Below are positions 11,201 through 19,829 of a stretch of 31,287 bases of DNA, in pieces (the first letter of the stretch is position 1; the number at the start of each line of letters is the position of its first letter). The DNA comes from Hypsibius dujardini (lineage: Eukaryota > Tardigrada > Eutardigrada > Parachela > Hypsibiidae). Under the pieces are notes generated by a model, which did not search any database, was not told the DNA's origin, and saw only the letters and a program-made list of their open reading frames with translations. Position numbers and translations under genes: made by a program. The DNA lies in contig LRSR01010563.1 of assembly GCA_001579985.1 (NCBI GenBank), positions 1 to 31,287 of the forward strand, written 5' to 3'.

Positions 11201-14200
11201 CATTCCTGGGAGAGACTACGGATGGACTGCGATCCGTATAGCTCCTCGTCCATCAGCGAAAGCAATACCACCGATCCATAAGCCGTTTTGACTTCCTACG
11301 CGAAATCAGAGCATCAGTTTAAGTGAACTATATTGGGAGCATTGCGGAACATTGGCCCAAATATGGAGAGCACGGTGATATTTTTTGCTGCGTCGCTTCG
11401 GTTGCTCTGTTAGTCAATTCCATGGAAAATGGCAATGCTTGACGCGATTTGCCGCTTGAGTTTGCCCATTTTGTGGACGAAAAACCAGAAAAACTCTTTG
11501 GAAAGAATCACCTACCACGGGATGTCGTACTGGTCAATCTAAAATTGTTCATTTAAATAGTATTACAATAAATACATAATAAATGTACAAAAAATGTTTT
11601 TATATATATCACATAAAGGAAGTGACTGTTTTACTCCTATCTGACAAACTATTTACTTAATGAAACCTGTGGCAGCACAACGAATCACGGCATATAAAGC
11701 GCTTTTGTGCCGAACTGAATAACTAACGATACGTAGATAGTCCGTGTAAAATAAATACGAACGTCAAAACCATTGAAGCAAAATTAATGAAACAATAAGC
11801 TAACGAGCCAAGCAACAATGTAACGAAGCGCGTTTGGTTTATTCGTATATGTAGCGTGGGGCTTGTTCCGCACATGCTATCCTTCGTCGCAATGGGGTTT
11901 AGCAGTTGTCTACCAGTGATATCTTACCTCATCGTCCTTAGCATGTAACTGCCACGTGAAGTAGCCAAAGCGCTCAGTGTTTAGTTGACATACGGCCAGA
12001 TAAACCTAAATAATGTTAATCTTTCATTGTCTCTGTTTGTATTTACAGTGTATTCGCCGTTATCCTTAAAGGTCGGGACTTCAGACCCCGGGGAAATTGT
12101 ATTATTATTACGAATCCGTAATCCAAATTTGTCCGGTCATTTTGGATCATTTGGGATCAACAAGTGGAATCTGAGAAACGGTTTGGACAAAGCTTCAAAC
12201 TGTGTTTTTAGAGTTTATTTTTTGGGCCCAAAAGTATGTTTTCGGTATTCTGACAATTTTGAGCTCACTGAGAAACATCAAAATTCACTAAAGCAAGTCA
12301 GATTTGTGAAATATTGCGCGTGTAAATACGGGAACGTTCAACAATGACGTCAAGGCCTGATATTAGGCGACCTTACTCCCCCTCCCTTCCATTAGAGCTT
12401 GTTAGAAATTTCTAGACCCCTTGTTCTTCGAACACTGACGTCAGCTCGAGCCGACCCCCTTACATCTATTAAAACTTATTCAGTATTGCAACCACATCTT
12501 TTACTGAAACCAGATTGAAAGCCAGTATTAAGAAAGCATGTCCGTATCACCGGCGTCTTCGTTATCTGAGCGCAAAAAGTCATTCAGATCAGACAAAAAG
12601 CTAAAAATGGATGAGCAGAGGCTGGGAATTGTCAAAAATCAAAACGATTTATGCTGACGTCAGCCACGGCTAGATCTCCACTCCCTTAGCGTCAGAACTC
12701 GTCAACAAAGTACAAGCCCCCTACCCTACATGGCGCTGAGGTCATTGTTGCACTCTCCTTAATGGCGTAACTAGATTGAGGCACGACTCTGACGCCAAAA
12801 TGCTTATTCCTGGCACTCTTTGTTAAACAACCTTAATTTGAAATTTTTAAGAAAGTGCGTTTACAGTACGCTGTATATAATGCAAATTCACGATAACAGC
12901 ATGACACAGAATGTACTTACTGTGTGTTCACATTATTAACGTGGCGTTCGTACATATACCTACATGGTCTCCATTAGTCATCAAAGATCCGGCAGCAGCA
13001 ATCTAAAAATCAAAATTAATTATCCAATGAAGCATTCTCTTTTCTGTACGAGGACCCTTTTTTCCTGGTTAAGTCCGCGGTCCATTAACAATGTCAAAAA
13101 TGACTGTTGCCCAGCCCTATGTGTTTTGAACGTTTTCTGCTTATCTAAATCAAAGGCAAATTAAATAACGAATGTGTTTGCTGGAATACGGTCTTGCAAC
13201 TATTTCAGCTAGGGCTACAGTAGTTCAAACCAAAACGACTGACCAGTGGTCAAATGGAACTGTATTTGTCCTTTACGGACATTGTATAAGTATTTTAAAC
13301 TGAGCTAAACGTAACTATTGAAATCGATTAGTTTTTCTCCATTTCTAGGCTTCAGATTTACTCTGAAAAATTTCCACGTTTCAATAAATTGATTTGATAA
13401 AGATACTTTTTGGTCACCTTTTTACTGCAGGGACTAAAAAGGGTTACAAACTGTTTTGTTACACAATATGAAATGGTATTTAAAACAGTAAATGTAACCG
13501 TTATCGATTTTAACCATATTTCAGATTGTTTTTTTTTCGCGAGGGCTATTACATTCACATACCAAAATGCTTCGCAGTCCTGGCGGCTCTCCAAAATACA
13601 AGAATACTAAAATAAAGGTCGAACATATACATATAAATGTAAGTTGGTTAAGTCAGTTAGCAGCAGGACGATTGTACTACTGTATTCTGTTGGAGTGGTC
13701 AATCATAGGACACAGACTGCGGGTATACCTCTGCTCTTAAGATTAAATTCATTGAGCACTTTTCGAATTGATGAACCATCCGAGAAGGGAGCAATAGTGG
13801 CGGTAAATGTCACTCCGCAGTCCATCAATTTGGTTGTAATTTGATTGAACACGTATTGGTGGTACGTTGCCTTGGCCTGACTGTCGAGGCCAGCAAAGAT
13901 GGTAGTCCAGTTTTGGGCCTTAAGAAGGCTGCAGACAACGGCGGGGGCTGAAGCGTATGGTGTCGTGGACAGGAAGGTTGGACATCGTTGGCGATCTCGA
14001 ATTAGACGGTCCGCACCTCCACTAAAGGAATGAAAATTCTTATTGCCATATAAGTGATGTATGTAATGTCTGCTTGACCCTTGTGTTTATTTACCAGGAC
14101 CGGAGATGGTGCGCTCTCGAAATTCAACGCTCGCTTTCTTTACCCGCCCTCAAGTCCACACTCGGGCTCTTTTTGCGCTTGCATATTACAAATTCCTTGC

Positions 14201-15695
14201 ATGAAAAATTTCAAAATTAGATGTTTGTACAGGTAGTTCAATTTGTTTTAATTTTTACAGGAAAAACACAGCTCTTTAGCGAAAAAACATATTAAATCAT
14301 TTTTTACCAAACTAAAGTTTTTGAACAATGTAAAAAATTCGAAGCGTTAAACCCTCCCCCACAATTATCTTGTAAATCTTTGGGAAATTAACCGGTTCGT
14401 TGAAGCTTTTATTTGACAGACACCAGAAAGTTAGGCACCCAGATAAGCCTCCTTTTTCAAAGATTAGTGATTTAGTGATGCATTTTCCCTTGTTGCCCAC
14501 TCAGTGATTCTACCAGGGGGGTTCTGGCTCAGACTGGTAACTTCAGACCCTAAACAAACCTAGATCACTGGCATGAGACTGACAAACTTCGCTATGAGGT
14601 AACTTTTTCTGATACTAGGGTGAAAGCAGCTCTCGCAAGTTCGTTAACGCCTGAACGTGTGAATTAAAGCTAAGATGTTTGAATGTGTATAGCTACCCTA
14701 CCAGATGTGGGTGTTCGCTCACACTGCGCTTTGCGCGTTGAGTATATCAAGTCAAATCGAGTCCATCAAAAGTACTACATGCAATGCGTCAGTACCTGGT
14801 GATTAGCAAAACGTTGTAATTTCCAGCAAGATCGCTCATTGGCAAGGCTTCAAGACAAGCTGCAAAAAGGGCACAAAAGTAAAGAAACTATATGTTAACT
14901 ACTGATCAGTCTCAGCATTGAACTATCTTTTGAGTTACAGCTGTGCCGAGGTTGCTTTCTGGGTCGTTGTTCGGGTTTCGGCACGCCATGTGGGACAAAT
15001 CTAAATTTAAATTTTTCAAATACCACCCTGGAGCTATTCCAAAGAATATTGAAATTATTATTGTACAAAAATTTATAAATGAGCGACAGATGATATTTGG
15101 GTACTCTGCGGTACTCTACAGTTGTTATTTTCGAAAAGCCGGTACAAAAATTAGGAAATAAGCTGTCCCATACGGCCTGCCAAAACCCAAGCTACGACCC
15201 ACAAAGTGACCTCGGCAAAGCTCTACCGGTACATGTCATAGCTCTACCGGTACATGTCATAGCTCTACCGGTACATGTCTGGGTAAGTAGGAGTAGGCCA
15301 GAAAAATGGGTGGCCAAAATTAGGAACGACTCGTCGTACGTACCAAGTGCTAGGATAACGTTAACCGAGCTGCTTCTCCGTCTAAAGTAGTACCACTGTG
15401 CCAGGGTGGAGTAGATGTCGCCTGGCAAAGCGTTTTGCTGTTCCGCTAATACAGACCAAGACCACTGGTGGTCAGGGTGAAGATTACGCAAACGCTGCAC
15501 TCCGCTGATCACAGCTAGCTGTACGGTTATCGTTAGATTGAGCGGAATACAACCGAAAAAACCAGTTAGAATAAACTCAGTACGCAGAGCGGGCTTTTCA
15601 GTCAGTTTCGACAACTGATCGATATTGCTAGCTGTAGCTTTCCCGAAAAGAAAGCACAACCATAAGAGTACATGGAAAAATATACTGGAATTCAT
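8168..15695 (-). CDS. ANF-receptor-type membrane receptor (receptor guanylyl cyclase-like), at least 13 exons, 3' end not found
   Basis: A single-pass cell-surface receptor of the natriuretic-peptide/receptor-guanylyl-cyclase type. Proposed exons on the minus strand are 15695-15344, 14859-14796, 14021-13729, 13606-13563, 13002-12964, 11538-11516, 11404-11329, 11295-11149, 10840-10795, 9892-9702, 9623-9482, 8447-8366 and 8285-8168. Codon phases match at each junction, giving about 540 residues in frame. Order of parts: signal peptide (1-22); PBP-I ligand-binding lobe 1 (ILTGFFGCIPLNLT; LACLEALPMSD; PTFLSTTPYASAPAVV); lobe 2 (VFLYFGEPPGLRSIL; YGSVVLLSLMDEE...YNKT; DNGAMLADAIRNRTF); the membrane-proximal IWFGGRTLPPC...CGLDGAAC motif, which matches the conserved W-P-G-G...CGFDG element of receptor cyclases; one TM helix (VEIAVAVLLTLAGVLAIL); and a juxtamembrane stretch DWWQLDAEAL, where the family has W-R-I-x-x-E-D. 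The ectodomain assignment is firm. Splices at 13002-11329 are uncertain. Kinase-homology and cyclase domains were not found before 4.1 kb, so it may be a truncated or orphan receptor, or the rest may be in exons I missed. Confidence 0.72.
8366..8447 (-). CDS. Receptor exon 12: transmembrane helix
   Basis: 82 nt: acceptor TGTTTCAG, donor TACTG|GTGATC. It encodes D-KNWRVEIAVAVLLTLAG and VLAILSRLY-W: a polar N-flank, about 18 hydrophobic residues and a basic C-flank, as expected for the single TM of the family. Confidence 0.75.
9108..9219. repeat. Short inverted repeat (hairpin element) in receptor intron 11
   Basis: GAATGTGTGGCAGGA (about 9109-9123) recurs in reverse complement as TCCTGCCACACATTC (about 9201-9215). 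The interior is about 77 bp and non-coding. Confidence 0.55.
9482..9623 (-). CDS. Receptor exon 11: membrane-proximal Cys motif
   Basis: 142 nt: acceptor CATTACAG, donor TCCG|GTAATG. It encodes a stretch ending IWFGGRTLPPCLPLCGLDG and AACHS, the juxtamembrane disulphide region shared by receptor guanylyl cyclases. Confidence 0.75.
9702..9892 (-). CDS. Receptor exon 10: end of ANF-receptor domain
   Basis: 191 nt, from acceptor AATTCAG. It carries DNGAMLADAIRNRTF, the hallmark DG-x5-x-x-NRTF segment near the end of the domain, and ends EEGQLK at a weak GTCATC donor. Confidence 0.7.
9992..10005 (+). repeat. Homopolymer run G14
   Basis: Fourteen consecutive G. Its length is likely to vary between individuals or be mis-assembled. 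It lies in receptor intron 9. Confidence 0.9.
10250..10695. mobile_element. Inverted-repeat element in receptor intron 9
   Basis: Left arm 10250-10440 and right arm about 10495-10695 are diverged reverse complements. Shared blocks include GGACCCT, AACTTGTGG, TTTTCAG, GGGATTTCAAA, TCAAAAACA and GTTTTTC. No transposase is present, so it looks non-autonomous. Confidence 0.6.
10795..10840 (-). CDS. Receptor exon 9 (46-nt micro-exon)
   Basis: Acceptor TTGAGTAG. It encodes TVLSMSAVHAATEMA plus 1 nt. The donor is taken as GCTG|GTACAG, because it keeps phase with exon 10; a stronger-looking GTAAGT lies 5 nt further and would break it. The copy at about 17360-17440 keeps the same frame. Confidence 0.6.
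11149..11295 (-). CDS. Receptor exon 8
   Basis: 147 nt (49 codons), donor GACATG|GTACGT. It encodes EVKTAYGSVVLLSLMDEE and EWADTYHSIYNKT, which match the Y-x-S-V-L-L-x-x-L and late YN-x-T segments of ANF-receptor domains. A decayed copy exists at about 17640-17765. Confidence 0.75.
11329..11538 (-). CDS. Receptor exons 6 and 7 (weakly supported)
   Basis: Exon 6 is 11538-11516 (acceptor AATTTTAG, IDQYDIP) and exon 7 is 11404-11329 (NRSDAAKNITVLSIFGPMFRNAPNI). Frames can be made to agree, but the exon 7 donor (GTTCAC) is poor and leaves a 33-nt intron before exon 8, which contains in-frame stops if retained. This part may be mis-modelled or may be damaged. Confidence 0.35.
12338..12761. repeat. 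Possible inverted-repeat element with three CRE-like sites
   Basis: TCAACAATGACGTCAAGGCC at the left matches the reverse complement of the right end (GTGCAACAATGACCTCAGCGCC). The full palindrome TGACGTCA occurs at 12345-12352, 12436-12443 and 12655-12662. It lies in receptor intron 5. A 39-codon plus-strand ORF starts at 12538. Confidence 0.4.
12538..12657 (+). CDS. Possible mini-ORF, 39 aa, basic
   Basis: It starts MSVSPASSLSERKKSF, then a Lys-rich segment, and stops on the TGA of a TGACGTCA site. Composition looks protein-like (Ser/Lys-rich, charged), but there is no domain and no flanking splice evidence. It sits inside a possible mobile element and in an intron of the opposite-strand receptor, so it is more likely a relic or chance. 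Confidence 0.15.
   Translation: MSVSPASSLSERKKSFRSDKKLKMDEQRLGIVKNQNDLC
12964..13002 (-). CDS. Receptor exon 5 (39-nt micro-exon)
   Basis: Acceptor TTTTTAG. It encodes IAAAGSLMTNGDH, the expected A-x-x-x-G-x-x-x-x-G-D segment. Two donors are possible: CAT|GTAGGT (phase 0, preferred) or GTAG|GTATAT (phase 1, ending at 12960). Confidence 0.55.
13563..13606 (-). CDS. Receptor exon 4 (44-nt micro-exon)
   Basis: Acceptor TATTTTAG, donor TTTTG|GTATGT. It encodes V-FLYFGEPPGLRSIL, matching the beta-strand and helix that follow the exon 3 segment in the family. Confidence 0.75.
13729..14021 (-). CDS. Receptor exon 3: ANF-receptor lobe core
   Basis: 293 nt, 97 codons after the shared Ser. It contains RCPTFLSTTPYASAPAVV, then LLKAQNWTTIFAGLDSQ, FNQITTKLMDCGVTF and IRKVLNEFNLKSR, in the order expected for PBP-I ectodomains of natriuretic-peptide receptors. 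The donor is AGAG|GTATAC. This is the strongest single piece of evidence for the family. Confidence 0.85.
14796..14859 (-). CDS. Receptor exon 2
   Basis: 64 nt: acceptor TTTTTGCAG, donor CACCAG|GTACTG. It adds A-CLEALPMSDLAGNYNVLLIT-S. Phase 1 in and phase 2 out, matching both neighbours. Confidence 0.72.
15219..15280 (+). repeat. 21-bp tandem repeat, three copies
   Basis: The unit AGCTCTACCGGTACATGTCA plus one T is repeated almost perfectly three times. Each unit contains the palindromes ACCGGT and ACATGT. It lies in receptor intron 1, 64 bp past the exon 1 donor. Confidence 0.9.
15344..15695 (-). CDS. Receptor exon 1: signal peptide and start of ANF-receptor domain
   Basis: 117 codons plus 1 nt. 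The start is taken at MNSSIFF because it opens a clear signal peptide (hydrophobic VLLWLCFLF, cleavage near TA|SN) and the degenerate copy at 17928 aligns from the same place. The frame is open further upstream to 15806. The donor is CTTG|GTACGT. Confidence 0.75.
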
Positions 15696-15951
15696 TCTTC
15701 TACTGTACTGATCACAAACCGAATGGACTGCAATCGGTTTGCACAAAACAGGAGCCTCAACACTTGATGATATGTTGTGTGAAAACGTTAATAATCTGGG
15801 CGGCACCTTGAAGCTTTCCAGGAGACGTAAAAATTATTCAATTTTGTTTCTAATGGTCCGGGTTTTTCCACCCATCTATGTATGTATAAATACTAATCAC
15901 TCGATGGGTGCCACAGTTCTGCATGTGAGGATGCTAACTGAGATCATTTAA

Positions 15952-16330
15952 ATAGGCACCGTTAAAGACCCATGAACATAAAGTAATCGCCTCTTACATG
16001 TCTTGAATATTTTATTGTGCACATAACCAGGACTACATCAACATGGCCCTCATTTGTCAATAACACCAATGAAGAACCAGTAGTAAGTATGAACACAAGT
16101 GTCCGGTGCTGCTTGAGAGGATGAGGTGAAATTGTTTAAAAAGCACCATAAAAGACCAATGAACATGAAACTTTTGGTTTTATCTGTTTTAAATTTTTCA
16201 TTATGCAGCCCATTGAGATCACATCCATCTAGCTGTAAACAGCAAGTGGTGCTTTTAGAGTTCTCATTTCTGTAAACTAAACTACAGCAATGTTTCAGTA
16301 GAAACACAAGTGTGTCGGCGGAATACGCAC
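15952..16330 (+). repeat. Diverged tandem duplication of about 185 bp
   Basis: Two copies, about 15952-16137 and 16138-16330, share a head (GCACCNTNAAAGACCNATGAACAT) and a tail (GAACACAAGTGTSYCGG). A third head copy occurs at 19037-19066 (AGCACCATAGACGACCAATG...). A dispersed repeat family of unknown class. Confidence 0.5.
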
Positions 16331-16386
16331 GACAGGACTTTATTGCAATATGAAACTTTCCGCATGATCCGATGTTTAATGAGTTC

Positions 16387-16476
16387 CAGTCTGTCTTAAT
16401 GTCTGTCTTAATGTCTGTCTTAATGTCTGTCTTAATGTCTGTCTGTCTGTCTGTCTGTCTGTCGCTCTGTCTGTGT
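16387..16476 (+). repeat. Minisatellite: TGTCTGTCTTAA units running into (TGTC)n
   Basis: Four 12-bp units followed by about seven TGTC units and imperfect continuation. Confidence 0.9.
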
Positions 16477-16857
16477 ATCGGAGAGAGAAACAAGACTTGG
16501 CACAAGGGAAAGGAGGACACAAAGCGAAAAATGAGCTTAGAAAGCGATTCTACACAGGGAGCGGCCGCAGATACGTCAAGCAGACTAACAAAAAAAACGA
16601 ATCATCTTTTGAGAAAGAATTTGGGACAGATGGATGCCCTGTACAGGAGTTTGTGGTGACATTGGGTGATGAAGCCCTCTGAATGCCTTCCGTGACAGTA
16701 ATCACATTAAACGAAAAATACGAATAGACCAACCACATGCTTTGGTTTTGAGTTGCACGGCTCAGCATTTTGCTTGCTCACTGATACCGTTTTTTGATAC
16801 CGTCTTCTAAGAGCCTACAGCACAAATTGTCAAGTGCATTGTTTTTCTTGATAGATA

Positions 16858-17042
16858 CCAAGCAAACGCTTTGGGTTGAATCACTACATGGGTTGAATCA
16901 GTCGGGTGGCGGAGGGCGCCACGAGTGGAAATTGTAACCAAAACTCATTCAGCTTCACACACACCGTTGTCTACAATTTACACTTGCAGCACCGGACACT
17001 GATTCAACCCATGTAGTGATTCAACCCAAAGCGTTTGCCTGG
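16858..17042. mobile_element. Near-palindromic MITE, 185 bp, flanked by TA
   Basis: The terminal 45 bp at each end are reverse complements with one mismatch (CCARGCAAACGCTTTGGG at the tip, then two copies of GGTTGAATCA). Weaker complementarity continues inward (GTGGAAATTGTA against GTGTAAATTGTA). TA flanks both tips (16856-16857 and 17043-17044), the target duplication used by Tc1/mariner elements. No transposase is present. The near-identity of the arms suggests recent activity. Confidence 0.8.
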
Positions 17043-17329
17043 TACAATTGAAATTGCATTTTCCCAGAGGCGTAACCGACTTGGTGACAGGCCTAATTAT
17101 TGAAGAGATAGTTTATCCATTCCATTCCAGAAGTTTTTAGCTACAAGAATCGTTTAACTGTAAAAAGATCGAAATGTCAGAATTTGTAGAATTTTTGGCA
17201 TTCGTTAGCTGTTTAAAAAAATAAGCTGGATCCCCCGCCCCCAAACTGGATTTAAAAAAATAATGATTCGCGCAACGCTTTGAATGAATCAGGTACGGGA
17301 GTTCGGACTAGTGCCTGCACCCTGTTACG

Positions 17330-18000
17330 CATCTGCTACTGCTCGGTACTTAATGTGCCAGCTGTTTCCATTGTTGCGTGAGTTGCGGTCATCGAAGATA
17401 CCGGCTGCTCAGAAAAAAACAAAGTGTGTAACGATTATCAAGTTTTACTAAGTTGAAGTTGAAGATTGGTGTTTTTAACATTATAGAAAATTTCATTCTA
17501 AATTGATTCAACTCTCCGAGTGACATTCAGCTTACACTGGCCTACTGACTCAATCAAATTCGATTTGCCCACCGAGTTGATGAGCTTGCAAAAGTTGGAA
17601 CAACTCCAAAAAACCTATAGGTACTTCTACGCTGTCGTTACATATGGATCTACCAAGTCGCAGGATAGTACGGAGATATTGTATGTGTTTCGATAGGTTA
17701 CCGACCATTCTTGGGGAGACTCAGGATGGGCGGCGATCCGTAACGACTCAAACGGACATTTGATTGATGAGTTCCAACTAAATCAGTCAGAATACACCCG
17801 AGATGCAATGCCGGCTTGTTGGCCGCGGTTCCAGCCAGCTTCGGACCTTCCACAATAGCATTGGATGTAACTTTCCCCAATAAGAACCACAGCCCTAAAC
17901 GCGCATGGCACACAACACTAGGAGGCATTCTTTTGCCTTACTGATTACAAACTTTGTGAATTGCTGAAATTTTGCATAAGGCAGGGGCCTCAACGACTTA
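17330..18000 (-). pseudogene. Decayed, internally deleted copy of the ANF-receptor gene
   Basis: Read on the minus strand, 17995-17770 aligns with exon 1 of the receptor (start at 17928, MPPSVVCHARLGLWFLLGK, then ANKPALHLGCILTDLVG). It then jumps directly, near 17765, to sequence like exon 8 (YGSPPILSLP...), skipping the equivalent of exons 2-7. The exon 8-like part has lost one base relative to the parent just before the conserved E-W, breaking the frame. The exon 9-like part (about 17440-17360, VSSMTATHATMETAGTLST) follows after an intron-like gap, which argues for genomic duplication and deletion rather than a retrocopy. Same orientation, about 1.6 kb upstream of the intact first exon. Confidence 0.7.
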
Positions 18001-18117
18001 TGCATTGTAGAAGGGTTAAAAATGTGAACGACCCTTGACGCATACCGAAGAAATTATCACACAACTATTCGACATCATTATTGAAGGTGCTAGCCTTTGG
18101 GTCCATCTTCGTAGATT

Positions 18118-18956
18118 AGGGAGGTTGCGCTTGCTGTAAAAAAAAGAAACCTATACGAAACGAAAGAAGAAACGTCGTTGCAATCAACGTTTCTATCATT
18201 GTAACTCAGTTCACGTTGCGCAATGAAACCTAAACGTAAACGAACAAAGCACCGTTTACGAAGCTTTCAACAACAACAACTGATAATAGAATAAAAGTTG
18301 ATCTGATTCTTGTAAACAAAACAAAGAACGATTGATTCACCATTAATATGGATAATAATGAATTTTCTTGTCAAAAATGCGGCAAAGCGGAGGAGAGAGG
18401 TTGAAGAACACGCATTTTGCCATAATTTTCAAATTAATGCAATGTACGCGATTAAGGCCATGACAATCAACTCAACAAAACTGATTTTCATCCGATTTTA
18501 ATAATCATCAGCTGATAATGGAATCTCCGCCACGCGAAGACACAGAGATTCCTTACTAGCTCATGGATTCTCAATTCTGATAATCCAAAAGGAAGATCAA
18601 ATAATTTTCAAAATCTAGATTGGTATTTATTGATATAATTCGGAAAAGATAAATAACAAAACACCAAACACAAAGGATGACGAAAAACTTCGAGTAACAA
18701 CACATGCAGGATTATGAATTAGGCAACAATCAAGGAAAACGGCTCAGACACTGCATCCGGGCCAAAAGTTCGGCAGGGGCGAGATTACTGACCTGATGCT
18801 AATTTCCAACAGGCAACCCCGCTGCGTTGCCCCAGTCCTAGCTATCGCGGGTAAACGTCGGTTCGTTTCGTATCAAACGTCGTATTTACAAACAGTTCTT
18901 CGTTTCTACAAACGTTTTCGTTTTCGTTCCAATTTTACGACGAGCGCAACCTCCGT
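18118..18956. mobile_element. Inverted-repeat element, about 840 bp
   Basis: The left tip GGAGGTTGCGCTTGCTGTAAAA (18120 onward) matches the reverse complement of the right tip (...TTTTACGACGAGCGCAACCTCC, ending 18954). Both arms continue with AAACG-rich sequence (GAAACGAAAG, AAACGTCG). No coding capacity was seen inside. Confidence 0.6.
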
Positions 18957-19114
18957 ATTGTCACCGCTTAGGCTTTTAAGTACCAAGCACGCCGCCGGAT
19001 GCCCCTCCCCCCAGTGCAGCACGTTCAGACATTTTGCAGCAGCACCATAGACGACCAATGAACATAAAATGTTTGACACTTGTATGTTTTGAATCTGGAA
19101 TTGCGCAAGGAATT

Positions 19115-19815
19115 AGACTACATCGGCATACCGACGTTATGTCCTTCGACATTCTGTCCTCCAGACTTTACGTCCTTTATTTGGGTCCTATCCGACTCTT
19201 TGTCTCAAACTTTCTGCCCCCACAAACATTATGACCAAGTGGAGAGACTGTCCCCTCACATATTAGCTGTAGAAATATTGTCCTCACAGACATTCTGTCT
19301 CCCGACATTCTGACCGTGCAGTTACTGTAATGTGAGACTGTAGACTGATTGTGCTCTTTAATAAGGGAACTTTACTCCCACACTCTCAGTGGAGCCACTT
19401 TGATTCTCCACCCTCAATTTAGACCACCGTTGGGAAAGCTTTAACGTCGAGATTCAGTTTCTAAAGTAGACTTTGACATCGAGCGTCAAGTTGGGTCAAA
19501 GAAAGCAAGAGTTTAAGCAAGTATTATGTGTAAGGTTACCGAAATAAATAGATTGTTGAAGAATCGAGTGAACAAACTTTCTCAAAATAAGGTTGTAGAA
19601 AGGAAACACAATGTCCGCCGTAGAGAAAACGCCTACCGGACTTTTTATCTAGTTAGGCAAAATTTCCTCAGGACGCAGGGTCTGCAGGACACAATGTTGA
19701 AAGGAGAGACACAATATTTGGATGGAGACAATGCCTGGAGGGTAAAAAGTCGAAGGGGCATCGTTTTGGGACACAATGTCCAGGGGCACAACGTTGGCGT
19801 GGCCTTCATCACTCA
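19115..19815. mobile_element. Fold-back element built of degenerate GACATTNTGTCC units
   Basis: The left arm (19120-19320) is a string of short imperfect units of the form GACATTCTGTCC/GACTTTACGTCC. The right arm (19600-19815) carries the reverse-complement form (GGACACAATGTC, GGAGACAATGCC). The outermost parts align best. No transposase was found. Open frames inside are repeat artefacts. Confidence 0.5.
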
Positions 19816-19829
19816 GTTACGGCATTGAA

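Noticed and set aside
11985-12347. 120-codon plus-strand ORF
   Set aside because: It starts at a TTG, lies in an intron of the opposite-strand receptor and has no domain or codon-use signal.
16050-16659. ORFs on both strands around the TGTC minisatellite (156 and 95 codons)
   Set aside because: They run through simple repeats (KTDIKTD-like and MSVLMSVL-like strings) with no domain or splice support.
19526-19828. 100-codon plus-strand ORF
   Set aside because: It falls in the right arm of the foldback element and reflects its repeat units.
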